Source: Varroa destructor | Taxonomy: Eukaryota > Arthropoda > Arachnida > Mesostigmata > Varroidae | Direction of reading: 5' to 3' | Length of the DNA stretch: 64,000 bases | Assembly (NCBI RefSeq): GCF_002443255.2 | Contig: NW_019211455.1 | Span: forward strand, 23,015,883 to 23,079,882 | Program-made: the position numbers and the translations under genes | Notes under the pieces: generated by a model | Databases searched by the model: none | Seen by the model: the letters and a program-made list of their open reading frames with translations, nothing else | What the model was told of the DNA's origin: nothing | Shown here: piece by piece, positions 25,762 through 35,893 of the stretch | Layout of the letters: each line of letters starts with the position of its first letter | How positions within the stretch are numbered: the stretch's first letter is position 1

Positions 25762-26172
25762 ATGCATACTACGATGCTGAGAATCTACTGTGGCCCCGCA
25801 GTATATCCACGCACTTCGCAGCTCCTTCGTTTTTCCTTCCTTATGAGAAGGCACTTGCTAGATCCTCGCTGCTGTCCTGTTCTAGGCCTCTGTGTACCTT
25901 TATTGCTAGTTGTGAGGAGCGCATGCGTGGCCAGTAAATCACCAGCAAACAAAGAGTCCCGCAATCAATACCATAGAGCTTGTTCTATAAACACTGGGTT
26001 AGCCGAAGTACTACAAATATCCACTGAGTTCCTTCCCTGGGACGCTGGGAGACCCCGGGAGCTGCCGCCGACCTCAGGAGTTTCCTGGGCGTCTAAATCA
26101 GTTGATCTCAGTAACTCCAGCACTAATAGCAGCAGTTGCAGCAATGGTACCTGTGTCATGATGCGTTTGTGA
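25762..26172 (+). CDS. Hypothetical ORF, 136 aa, one hydrophobic segment
   Basis: ATG-initiated and open to TGA. Residues about 36-56 are hydrophobic and Cys-rich (Leu, Val, Pro, Cys) and could be a membrane anchor. The C-terminal third is Ser/Thr/Asn-rich and hydrophilic, partly encoded by AGC/AAT triplets near 26130. Purine-first codons are about half, so codon evidence is neutral. The TATA-like motif upstream supports it weakly. The minus strand (25965-26264) is also open, with a Leu-rich run from the same CAG repeats. Not recognised. Confidence 0.25.
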   Translation: MHTTMLRIYCGPAVYPRTSQLLRFSFLMRRHLLDPRCCPVLGLCVPLLLVVRSACVASKSPANKESRNQYHRACSINTGLAEVLQISTEFLPWDAGRPRELPPTSGVSWASKSVDLSNSSTNSSSCSNGTCVMMRL

Positions 26173-26342
26173 CTATAGGTCCGTGTGTAAGCGCGGTTGT
26201 CCGTCTGTCGATTTGTCGTACTCTCGGCTCTTGCCACCGAAATTAATGATGGCTTCTTACCCAAAATATCCTTTGCCTGTCAACCCTTAAAAGCAGCAAC
26301 AACGACCACAAAAGGTAATGCCAGCTATTACTGCGGATAGCA

Positions 26343-26960
26343 CTAAATAAGCAGTCTTTTGGACCGTTCCAGCAACCTGGCGTGCCGACGGCGGTCCGGC
26401 GCCATCATGACACGGGGCACCGTTACACTATCTATTTTCCATAGGCACAGTCGTACACCTATACGCGCAAACACACAGATAGAAAGAAGCAGTGCGCCAT
26501 TCGCAGTATCGTCTCTTGGTATAATCGCGATAGCAGTTTCAGCGACAGCAGCCAACGAATACAGTAGCAGCGGTAGAATGTGTAGGAATAGCACCCCATA
26601 GGGTTTCCATTGCTGCAAGGGTCGGCGCCACTGCCACCTAGGAACTTGGTTTGTTGGAAGCGTTTGAAAGATTCGTTTGCTGATTGGGTTCAATATGTAC
26701 GACCGGCAAACGAATACATAATGCATAGGGAGTAGAGCTAGAGTAGGTTCCGGACGTAGGACGAGAGCAAGCCCTTCATAGTCGATTGTCCGTGCCTGTA
26801 TCGTTGTCATCCTGCACCAGTGACGACAGCGGCGGCCATAGGTGTCGTCCCTGACTGCACCCGACCTGGGCCGAATTTCCGTCAGAAGTGACATTACCAA
26901 CGGCGCGACAACGAAGAGCTTTCCGGTGTCGCATGCGACTTCGCTACTGCCGCCGCCCAT
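26343..26960 (-). CDS. Longest ORF of the window, 205 aa, two hydrophobic segments
   Basis: This is the longest open frame. It starts at an ATG in an optimal Kozak context (AAAC before ATG, G at +4). A basic, mixed N-terminal half is followed by two hydrophobic stretches. One lies around residues 125-147 (Leu, Ile, Ala, Val) and the other around 157-172. A basic C-terminus then ends the protein. That could be a two-pass membrane protein or part of one. Local GC is raised, which makes stops rarer. Fewer than half the codons begin with a purine, so the frame could be fortuitous. No family recognised, and no splice site is needed to explain it. Confidence 0.3.
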   Translation of the reverse strand: MGGGSSEVACDTGKLFVVAPLVMSLLTEIRPRSGAVRDDTYGRRCRHWCRMTTIQARTIDYEGLALVLRPEPTLALLPMHYVFVCRSYILNPISKRIFQTLPTNQVPRWQWRRPLQQWKPYGVLFLHILPLLLYSLAAVAETAIAIIPRDDTANGALLLSICVFARIGVRLCLWKIDSVTVPRVMMAPDRRRHARLLERSKRLLI

Positions 26961-27639
26961 GTTTCGAGTGACTGCATCTATAGTATGTGGCTAACCATAA
27001 CATTGGTCAGCGTCAAGAAAGGCTAGTCAATTCGCTAAGCAATTCGAGCCCAGAAGCAGATGGCTGACTACTTACAGCAGCCCGCGAGCGGGTAGCAATA
27101 ACAAGAACACTGGCAAATTTCGAAGCATACTGGAAACAATTTTTTTGTGCCACTAGGGATCGCTGTTTTTGTTTTTTTGTCGATCGGATAAATGAAGCAG
27201 GCAAGATCGGTTTTGGATACTCTACGAAATGCCAACAATGGGCCAAAAAGCTGGTCAGATTTTTGGTGTGAGCTGGAAAACAGGAGAAAACAATTAGGTG
27301 AAACTATCACTACGATTTGATCATAGCGTTAATTGGCTCGATGATCGAACGGTACTCCAGCTGCGCAGGTCGTTTCCGAAGCCCCCGACGAGATTGCCTG
27401 TTGGATCTTCCAACTGGAAGATATAAATAGATGAGTGAATAAATTCGTCATATAAACAGTTCACGTTTAAAAAATCGACGAACGACATAAGACCAGACAT
27501 CGTCTAAAAATTCAATCTTGCTTCTACCTCATCACTTCTCACATCCGCGCTATAAATCAACGGTGCGGTGATTAATTATATATGCCACGATCACAAAGTT
27601 ACGATAAATCACTGACGGGACCTTAATATATAGACTTAA

Positions 27640-27664
27640 TTATATATATATATATATATATATA
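27640..27664. repeat. (TA)n microsatellite
   Basis: About 12 TA units, preceded by further AT-rich degenerate units from 27624. Confidence 0.95.
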
Positions 27665-29258
27665 GCGTATTTAGCTGGCATAACGTGAAAGACAGGGATG
27701 ATGCAGGTAAACGTCTTTTGAAGAGCATGACTGTTTTCTAATTGTTTTCGTTCTAACTCTGCACATATGTATACGCTAACGCTCAGAACGAAAGCCCTTC
27801 TTGAAGCGGATTACTTTAATAAATTGACTGAAATTTGGTAGCTGTAGATAGACATTTCAAGCGAGATCAGTATCGCAAAGTCTACGTTACGAAATATTCA
27901 ACGACAAATCGAATTATCTATCGTACTTATCTAATTATTGTAGAAAAAATAAGGCACAGTGAAAGGCTCTACCATATCGATTAGCTTTCTGCTATTTTAT
28001 GTTGATTATTAAGTTTACGGAATCATGGTACGTATCAACGAATAAAGTCGTCGCTCATATATCTATGGCAAAATATCAATGATACTGCAATAGCCGTTGG
28101 GCAGCATCAGTGCTCTGACATCTAAAAACGACGCTTTCTAGTTTTTGTCTTAACAATGACCGGTCGAAATCGCACAGGAAGGCCAAAAAACCAGCTCCAG
28201 CTACCGTCTCGCGTTGACCACCTTAATGGCTCCCAGCCGGTCCCTTCGTCGTCTTCCTATGCCAGTGATTATGATAAATATGGCTCTTAATTTAATAACA
28301 ATCTATTGATTAGATAGTTTTCAACGAAACATCGTGAATGGACAACTGGCGGGAGGCAATAGTACGCGATCATATTTAGTTATCGCGAATACACTGCGCT
28401 ATGGGGGCAACAATGATAGGCCACGTGACCGATTAGCTAGGTGGTATGACAACCTCTGTCTGTGGCTCATCTAAAGTTGATTGCGATATTGGCTAGAGAC
28501 GAAATAGTCCAAGTGTCAATGTAACAACGATACTATAGGAGTTATCCGTGCTCTCCTCTTTGAATCCTGTACATAACATGTTAGCGGACATAGCACCTAT
28601 TTGCACTATATTTAGCATCAAGCTAAGTACTGGTCCTTCCGATCGCTGCGGCCTACGTGACTGCGGTCTTCAGTGGCTTGACCAGTCAGTTAATGCGTTG
28701 GTGTCGGTATCATGTAGGAATGCACCTAGCCTATTGTTAGTATACCTGAGTGGATATTCTGACGCTCGATACATAGTACGACTGCCGATGAATTATAATG
28801 TGAAATTAGATTGACTGAACAAGCTGTTCATTACAGGTTTAAGCTAAAATCTCTCTTAATATATTATGATTATTACTTAATTAAATAGGAACAGGTTGAA
28901 ATTTCACATAATTTTGCCTACTTGTCCAAAATGACAAATGTGATACAAAGCAATCAATGGGCATGAGTCGAGAAATCGAAGAAAATCAATTGTTGTGGCC
29001 CCAGTTCTATTGCTCAAGGAAATAAAACGCGTCTCAGAACGTACAAGGCGTATTATTCTGGCTTACGGACGGCGGCTATATGGTTGTTCTCTAGTAGCTA
29101 AAAAAGGACCCGGTTTATTTCCTTGTCGCAAATCGCCAATGCAGCCTTCTTGCCTAAGTTGTTACAGACTAGTCATATATTCTATCTCCAGTTACACGGG
29201 TCAACACAGCTCGCAGTAGTCAACCGATAACGGTGGAACGCTAATGCAAGTTTACCGG
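27665..29258. other. Mostly non-coding, one weak plus-strand frame
   Basis: AT-rich. A plus-strand frame at 28548-28814 (ATG at 28578, about 78 aa with internal hydrophobic residues) and another at 28995-29219 are open. They lack splice or start support and are not called as genes. Confidence 0.35.
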
Positions 29259-29480
29259 TTAAATTTTCAATAATGTTTCTGTTAATTCAAGTGTCTTCTC
29301 CAAGTTGTGCTGCGTACAAACGACTGAACGTCTTCTTTCCAGTCCCCCAGCCTTCTTTATCATCTCCGTAAAGGTACCATTTCGCTTACGCCGTGCTGAC
29401 CGAAGCATGCCGCCATCCCAAGGACAGAACTTGAATATTGTGTACTCTAGAACGACCGAAACGCTCAAGCCTCGATTGCG
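29259..29480 (-). CDS. Possible terminal exon, 73 codons plus stop
   Basis: On the minus strand an acceptor with a pyrimidine-rich approach (GTTGTTGCTAG) precedes an exon from 29480 that is open in phase 0 to a TAA at 29259. About 60% of codons begin with a purine. The encoded tail is basic and amphipathic, with a Cys-Pro-Trp segment, an RRKRNG patch and a Leu/Glu/Thr-rich end resembling a helix. The phase matches a donor at the end of the 29790-30132 candidate if the site at 29843 is used. Part of a minus-strand cluster (29.2-30.9 kb). Family unknown. Confidence 0.35.
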   Translation of the reverse strand, partial: RNRGLSVSVVLEYTIFKFCPWDGGMLRSARRKRNGTFTEMIKKAGGLERRRSVVCTQHNLEKTLELTETLLKI

Positions 29481-29538
29481 CTAGCAACAACGCCAGTAAA
29501 TAGCGCAACATAACAATGAAAATATCGACGGCTGCAAC

Positions 29539-29730
29539 CTAACGGCGATATTTAAAATCGCCGTTGAGCCCGGCCAAACGACTACCGCTGCTGCTGTTGT
29601 TGCCTGTATCGCCGTTCCTGTTATCGTCGCTGCAAATGCGTCTGCTGCCACTGATGAACCGCACAACCTTCCGCTTCAAGTCATCATCAGACTTCGGTAA
29701 CCGCCGATGCTTGCCAGCCGTTACCTTCAT
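29539..29730 (-). CDS. Coding-like frame, 63 aa, basic then Ser/Asn/Gly-rich
   Basis: ATG-initiated minus-strand frame with the strongest purine-first codon bias I counted, about 70%. The N-terminal half is Lys/Arg/Asp-rich, and the C-terminal half is Asn/Ser/Gly-rich from CTG/GTT triplets. The upstream frame closes immediately (TAA). The plus strand is open over the same region (29564-29851), so strand choice is uncertain. It lies between two other exon candidates of the same strand but in a register that does not splice obviously to either. The last codons fall in the inverted repeat at 29541-29565. Confidence 0.28.
   Translation of the reverse strand: MKVTAGKHRRLPKSDDDLKRKVVRFISGSRRICSDDNRNGDTGNNSSSGSRLAGLNGDFKYRR
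29541..29565. repeat. Nine-bp inverted repeat, 7-nt loop
   Basis: AACGGCGAT and ATCGCCGTT are perfectly complementary around ATTTAAA. The core resembles that of the larger hairpin at 46701-46733 (GCGATATTT followed by AAA and ATCGC). Confidence 0.7.
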
Positions 29731-29789
29731 ATTCCATTATTTAAGCGACAAACTTAGTCGAAGTCACATTCGTTGCCCCTCTCTAACAC

Positions 29790-30132
29790 CTGCTTCCTTT
29801 AACTTCTCGAACTGCTCTAACTTTGCACTGCGGCGGATCGACCTGAGATGAACCGAATTCCCGATTTTTGTTGTCTGTTGCTCGTAGGCTAAACAATCGT
29901 ATACACTCCATCACTTGGCTTGCCATAGCATTGCATACGCGTTGGGGGCAAGAGACTACAAGCCAACCAGATACACATGAGTAATGTAAATTTGTATCAT
30001 TTGCTGGATCTGAGCAGTTTAATAGCACCTGCAGAACGAGCTCGAAACTCAGGGGGCAACACATAAAAGTTGGAATGAGCTCTAAAGGCTGTAACTTTCG
30101 GAAAAGCCAAGCTTCCTTCAAACAGCGAAACG
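29790..30132 (-). CDS. Possible internal exon, about 114 codons
   Basis: Minus-strand frame preceded by a strong acceptor (CCTTTTCTTGCTAG) with a CTAAC branch-like motif about 35 bp upstream. The exon starts at 30132. It can end at a CAG donor followed by GTGTTA (29790), or earlier at CAG followed by GTCGAT (29843), which would join in phase to the exon at 29480. The peptide has a Leu/Phe/Cys-rich first half and a polar second half with six or more cysteines. First-codon bias is neutral, so the splice signals carry the call. No domain recognised. Confidence 0.33.
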
Positions 30133-30561
30133 CTAGCAAGAAAAGGCTACCTCACTTGGATTAGTTAGAAACGTATTTCGAATAAAGATTAACTAAATGT
30201 CGTTTGCTGCATCTAAATGAAGGCAGATATTTAGGTGGATTGGAAACGTATTTTACAGTCTTCGTTTATTGTGACTGCTGTCCTCGTCGAGATACGACAT
30301 CTTCATTTACGTATAGTGCGTATTGTTCTTGCTCACAAAATACGTTCAAAGCTTCTTCCCGACATACGCGAATAACTTTTTTTTTTTTCTATATAATTGT
30401 AACTGATACGATACTGATACATTTAACTTTGTTTGACGTATTTCAATAAATGCTTTTGTGATTTACGGAAATGCTGCCTTCGGTAGACATACTCTGCACG
30501 ATGACTTATGAGTCTATTCGTAGCTTGTCTTACCCGTATACTGTTACTAACTATTTTTTTT

Positions 30562-30837
30562 TTAATGCTTCGACATAATACTAACCGTTCGTGCATGACT
30601 GCACATAGATAACTTGAGGTTAACAAAAATGCAGACATCGAAAAGCAGCGCACGAACCAGCCGTTTTTCCCAAACTATGTGAAGGATGTTTCCTATTGGG
30701 AAACAATTCCCAGCCGACTGGTTGAAAAAGTCATAAAGTGAGAAGAGCTTTGAGCCGTTCGAAAAAAGAGACTCCTTGTCTTCTAGGATATCAAAGGTAA
30801 CGTATAGCTGGTTGCCAAAGGCGGGTCCTCCTCGCAT
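30562..30837 (-). CDS. Coding-like frame, 91 aa, mixed hydrophobic
   Basis: ATG at 30837, possibly only internal: an acceptor (ATCTTTGTAG) lies 15 bp upstream, so the true exon may start near 30850. The sequence is rich in Phe, Leu, Asn, Asp and Gly with many pyrimidine-ending codons. A possible donor (ACG followed by GTTAGT) lies near 30585. It has the look of a globular or membrane-associated domain but I cannot name it. Together with the three frames downstream on the same strand it may mark one gene, although the phases of this and the next exon do not match with the obvious sites. Confidence 0.3.
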   Translation of the reverse strand: MRGGPAFGNQLYVTFDILEDKESLFSNGSKLFSLYDFFNQSAGNCFPIGNILHIVWEKRLVRALLFDVCIFVNLKLSMCSHARTVSIMSKH

Positions 30838-32443
30838 ACATTGGAAGCTACAAAGATGTCAATGGCATCGAGTGTCTATTTCGGGCAACTAGTATAACCT
30901 TGGTCGAGGGTACGTACGTCCAGGGCGAAGCCGGTGGACAGTAGCTGATCTTTTGTCATATTCGAAAAGTGAACGTTTTAGGCCTCATCAGGACGAATTT
31001 CGTGTATTGTTCTGGAAGAACTTGCTCTATTCATACAGCTTATGTAATGTACATATTGTACAATTTCAGTGTAAAGAAACGGGTTTTGTTCTTGCTACCA
31101 ACCAATAAAACTGATGAAAGTACTGCAGCTACGATAAATAGTCCGCCCTATTTGGTGTTCTCATTTTAAAGAAAACGTCTTGTATGTATTAAATATACAG
31201 CGCGCAACAAATTCGTTCATTTTTATAACTTATTTGTGTAAACTTAGCCGATGGAAATATAGTTTATAAATAAGCATAAACATCGATTCTAAAGATATAT
31301 ATGTGCCATATTATTATGTTTTTTTGCCGTTTCACCATTCACGAAAATTATATTGAGCTCACTAGATGCTATGTGTCGCGTTGCGACTGGGTCTGCCGCT
31401 AATACCATCGCGACGTCGTCCATTAATGCAACCATGGATTGCAGCTACAGTAATAGAGATTGTTTCGGTTGTGGCAAAAGGCGCCTGTGTGTCTTTGCAG
31501 GCACACCAATGTGACAATGCCAAATGAAAAAACGAATTCTTCGCAGAACCGAGGGCCGAGGTCTGTGTCAGGGTCAATTGCGCGTTCATGTCCAAGTACA
31601 ACACCCCACCCCAGAACAGGACAGTGTGACTCTGCTTTGCAAAGCCGCGGCCTCGCCTTTTCGTCATTAGCATTCGACAATCGACTAGTCGGTTAATTAC
31701 TGCTGGCCGGCCGGCCGGCAGATTATTCGTTGATCGGGTCATACGTTGGTCAACCCCAACTAGCACGCGACACGAGTACTGAGCCGTTAGATTTAGTCCC
31801 CAGAAGCTCCCTGCGTCAAACACTCAATTGCTGGCGGCCCTTAGTTTCCTATGGCCCACGCTTTTCTCCGCTGGCTGCTCGTCCCGAAGCTACAACCGGG
31901 AAACCATACGCAAGTAGTCACCTCAGTCGAGCTGCCCTTGTGGGCGCTGCCGTGTTATAGCTCCGAGTTCCCTCTTATCTCGCGCTTATCATGTTGCTCT
32001 TTCTGGGTAATCAGACCCTCACATCTAAGTACCCCTCCCCCGCCAGCTATGAGAAAGTTTTCTTCTAGTCTTACCTTCCGAGAGCACACAAACCACTCTA
32101 TTAACTGGATCTAACCCTTTTTCCAATGTAGAATCATTGCCTTGTTCTGTATGGGAATGGCGGCCACCAGCAACGGTTCCCTTCTTACTCCCGACAGCTT
32201 TGGCACCGACTCGCTTACCAACTTGGCCTCTCGCTTTATTGTATGCTGCGTTAAGAAACACCAAAAGAAAGGACGCAAGAGAGACAAGAGGACAAAATAA
32301 TGGCTGCTCTACTCACTCAACCTTTATATCCCCCTCTTTTGTTCGCTCGTATCCTTTCTCTCTCGCTTACCGCCACCGCTTGGCGCTCCTAGCTTATATC
32401 TTGCCAAATCTGTGGTCACCTTCGCTCTATCCGACAGTATAAT
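30838..32443. other. Non-coding stretch, GC-rich toward its right end
   Basis: AT-rich to 31.35 kb. Between 31.36 and 31.82 kb both strands are open, including a 153-codon minus frame with no ATG support and no recognisable content. From 31.85 to 32.44 kb the sequence is C/T-rich and may be the leader or LTR side of the gag relic that follows, but no matched LTR was found. A (GGCC)n patch lies at 31705-31718. Confidence 0.35.
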
Positions 32444-33019
32444 ATGGCCTCAGTGGCTCCAATACCACCTTTTCTCTGCCCAACGCACCAAGCTCTTTTC
32501 GGGGTCTCTCGGCACATGGGGTCGAAATCGGTTCTGGGATTCAGTTTCGGACGACCGGTGGCAGGCGTCAACCACCGCCAAAACCGGGCAATATCATCCG
32601 ATAGAAGCGGGTGAAGTGTAGGGCCTTTTTCACTCTTACCCTTCTCTCATCTGTACGTCGTCTCTGTGACCGCGGCGACACTGTATCGGCGCCGACAACG
32701 TCCGGCAGGAATTGGAATTGAACTGGGCTAATGCTGACGTTGGCCCTGCCCTTAGGGAGAAGCCAAGGAACTTAATCGCGCACTGGATTGGCCCCTACGC
32801 CTATTCACCCCTTCGTACCCCACAGTCTTCTCCTCCATCCTTCTGCGATTGCCTAACCAGTCTTGCTACTAGTGGTTTGACCACTTCTTAGGTCACCACA
32901 CCAACATTTTGGTCCCGCGTGAAGACGAGATGGTTGCTGCGGAGGTGGCTGGTATTACAGCCCGATGTATGACTGCGGCTGGTGCTGCCACCATTTCCCA
33001 GCAGCAGCCGCAGCAGTAA
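32444..33019 (+). pseudogene. gag (relic): Degenerate Ty3/gypsy-type retrotransposon gag relic
   Basis: Four short motifs appear in the order and at the approximate spacing of the gag of arthropod Ty3/gypsy elements. (1) An ATG in good context (32444) leads six codons later to PIPPF with ALF following. (2) PIEAGEV (32598-32618), comparable to the family LPPEVAGEV box. (3) LREKPRNLIAH (32751-32783), comparable to the LGDRKPSxLL box. (4) LLRLPNQ (32840-32860), comparable to the FLQRLPxxV box, then an acidic-Ala tail to a TAA at 33017. The motifs lie in two reading frames and are separated by stops, so the gene is frameshifted and dead. No protease, RT, integrase or LTR pair could be identified nearby. 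The assignment is inferred from motif order and spacing recalled from the family, not from an alignment. Confidence 0.5.
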
Positions 33020-34436
33020 GCCAATGACTAGCTTGTGGTAAGCCACGCTGCCAACTGTTGTCTGATCTGCGTGGGTGCGGAGTACTTTACGCCCTGGAGT
33101 TCTTTGCGGGCGGTAGCGTAATGCTTATCCTTCTAAATGCTCAAGACCAGACAGTAGACCTAAACGAAAAGCACAAGCGCGGTCCAGACAAGGTTATAGC
33201 TGGGTGAGTTTTGCGTTGAGTTGTACTGACTCTGCTACGTCGTTCCCTAAGCCTCTTTTGAGGGCGGGTCAATCTGTGGGTCTACACGCTTGTCTGGTTT
33301 GGCCCTTCGACGGCTGAAGATGGATAAAAAAAACGCCAACGGCAGAGTAGAAGTTGTTAATGACGAGTAACGCGTTGTGTATTATGCTTCAAGTATGATC
33401 CAGGAGGTGGATCAGCAGACTCTACAATATATATTAGTCGAGTCCCGATAACTGTCTTCAGGTTTAGGACGTATGAATGGATCAGGGGTATAAGCGACGT
33501 ACGGGTTTTCTCATAAAATACTTGATAAGAAACAAGAGTCGTCTCTTAATAACAGTCTCAAAGTGTATATTAGACACTAAGAATTTTTCAGGTTCAAGTA
33601 ATTAATTTTGTGTGTAAGGAAGAACGTGCTAATAAACTAGCTTCTGTCCAACATTTTTAAAATTGTAGTGAGGTTTACTTAAGTACGTTCATTGCTGGTG
33701 TCCCAACGACATGTGTGAAATTGATCTAGAACGTTCTTTATAGAGACTGGCTTAATTGCCACCATGGCGCCATCGGTGGTGACTGACTCCGCATTACTTG
33801 TACTTAGCAGGTCCTCTCTATGCACGAATATAATATATCAGAAGTTTGAGACACAATGATTCAATTCTTTGAATCGATGGGCTATAAAGATTAGCTTCTA
33901 AATAATTTTCATGTTATGATATGGTAATTTTTATGTTCCGATGTGGCCAAAACATTATATACACAGACTTACTTTTGAGACGACGCCATTGTTTACGAGA
34001 CAGGGGGACTGACTCAAGCTGATGAAATGTCTGAAAGGCGGTAGCAGACGTCAAATTCAAAACATCTAATGATATGGGGCTGCTCTCTCCGAGAAGGGAA
34101 TCGAAAATATTACCATGGTTTAAGTAATACGATTGTCTCTTGTTTTTTTTTTTTTTAGTTGCCTATACAACTGAGAACTAATCGATTTGTACGGTAGGAG
34201 TTCAATGTTACGGACGAGATGCTTTCCTAGTGAAGAATTAGAAATTGAGCTTACAACAGAATTGAGTTTTAATCAAAAGTGAGCTTGTGCTATGCAACTT
34301 ACTATTCATGTAAACTTTTCGAGCAGATTGGCATGTTTAGCTTTTGTGTCGCATCCTTTCGCTGTCAGCGTTGTCATTGATAGGTTTCGTACGAGCGCCG
34401 TACGCACTATACCATATCTAGTATTTGCAAGCTACA
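33020..34436. other. Non-coding stretch right of the gag relic
   Basis: The first 300 bp have the GC level of the relic and might be rotted pol sequence, but I found no protease or RT motif. From 33.35 kb the DNA is AT-rich with a T run (14 T) near 34143. A 102-codon plus-strand frame (34292-34600) overlaps the minus ORF on the right and is treated as its shadow. Confidence 0.35.
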
Positions 34437-35027
34437 TTATAGAGTCTTTGCGATATATGCAGCTTTTTGGGATTCCAAATATGCTTGCCACAACCTCGTG
34501 CCAGCCATATCAGTCGGAATCCACTTTGTTTCTCGATTTTGGCCAAACGATGGCTCGAACTTGGATGCATACCCTATTGTACGATAACAGGACGCTATAA
34601 CGAGCCTGCTCTTTGAACGATAAATGCAAGTAGTTGTTGACCTTAATTCGCCCGTTGGGCCATGTTGCGGCGTTGGGTTGGGGTTCGCCTCCCTGTAATG
34701 GACTGTCTTGTCTGCTTGGGCAAACTGACGCTCATCCGCTTCACTCTCCATCAGCGTTAGTCTCTGTAGGTCATGGAATGGTGACAAGAGACACAACGTT
34801 GCTCGTTGAACTTTTTCAGCACGACGAATGATGATGATGACGACGACGGTGACGACGACGCTGCCGAGAACGATGGCCACTTGGTTTTTCGCCCCCAGTC
34901 GATCGCCTTGAGTGCTTCCTTTTGTTTTCGTTCTCTGTCTCTCTTTTTCAATATAGCTGCCCCTCGAGCCCGTGCGATGCCAACAACCTAACCCAAAAGG
35001 AGCAGAAGATGCGAGCAGATAAAACAT
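34437..35027 (-). CDS. Hypothetical 196-aa ORF with one membrane-like segment
   Basis: Second-longest frame, ATG-initiated, with about 59% purine-first codons. A basic stretch leads to a roughly 20-residue hydrophobic segment of Val and Ile (about residues 50-68), followed by RR and a long hydrophilic tail rich in Glu, Gln, Thr and Pro. The topology resembles a single-pass membrane protein with a 125-residue cytoplasmic tail. The caution is that the Val/Ile segment is encoded by a GAC/GAT trinucleotide repeat (34821-34861), so the helix may be an accident of repeat expansion. The plus strand reads the same repeat as poly-Asp. No family recognised. Confidence 0.33.
   Translation of the reverse strand: MFYLLASSAPFGLGCWHRTGSRGSYIEKERQRTKTKGSTQGDRLGAKNQVAIVLGSVVVTVVVIIIIRRAEKVQRATLCLLSPFHDLQRLTLMESEADERQFAQADKTVHYREANPNPTPQHGPTGELRSTTTCIYRSKSRLVIASCYRTIGYASKFEPSFGQNRETKWIPTDMAGTRLWQAYLESQKAAYIAKTL
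34821..34861. repeat. ACG/GAT trinucleotide repeat
   Basis: About 13 triplets of the ACG and ATG/GAT type with interruptions. It encodes Val/Ile in the minus ORF and Asp in plus-strand frames. Confidence 0.9.
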
Positions 35028-35893
35028 TTAATAGTATTTTTACACAGATTGTGCAGCAAATGGATCAAGATCTCCACCCTCCTCGTCCATAATAAAGCCT
35101 GTCTAGACTAGTAATCACATAGCGACACTCCAGGGGCCTATCCCGTCTTTAAAGAGGAATTTAAGAGTCTTTCCGCTAACGGATTCCCTTGCTGATGTTA
35201 ACCTGAATACTTGCCTCCCCGCATGCCTTCTACCGCCATACGACCGATCTCAAACTAGATTTTCGAAGCCACCTTAGGACTCCTCAAACAGAAGCCACAT
35301 CCGTCCCGTTAGCGGATATCGAAAGATGCGCCAAGCACAAACGAGGTCACAGTCGCAGGTACCGCGTCATTGCCGCTGTCCTGAATATACAAGACCGTTG
35401 GGGGCTATAGGGGCAGTGCTAAAATGGGCGAATATCGAAACTAAAAATGATTACTGCTGTTCACAAGATTTCCGCGGACGCAGCATTCCTTTGAAGGAGC
35501 TTTATAAAGCTTGTACGTAATCAATGACGATGGAACGAGCCACGAAGTACACTATATGCGTTCATTCATTAAGGCGTCACGTAGCAGCATACCTCGAGAC
35601 AATCCATTCTCGAGCACGAGAGCTGGTATCAAGGCGGAAGCAAATTTCTAGGTGAAGAGCTGATTCTGGACCTAATGCTGTTTGATTAATTTCAATTTTC
35701 CACCCTACATCAGTGTTTGCTGCTAGTGCTGTTGACAGCTCCGCCTGCTGACGGTCGTGTCGCATTGTCGTATCATTGGGTAAATGTCTGTTCCCCTGGG
35801 ACTCCGAGCGGCAACAAATATTTGAACGATGGAGCAGAAAGCTGGCGTGCTAGGGCCATAGACAGGTTACTTTCCAAAGCTGGTTTTGCATAA

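Noticed and set aside
27949..27966. TAAGGCAC, the seed of miR-124
   Set aside because: The bases after the seed do not match and no hairpin forms around it.
31362..31823. 153-codon minus-strand frame
   Set aside because: Its first in-frame start is not supported, both strands are open, and the translation has no codon bias or recognisable motif.
32751..32800. IGPY string first read as a retroviral integrase C-terminus
   Set aside because: The position between gag boxes and the better match of the overlapping residues to the gag LGDRKPS box make an integrase reading unlikely.
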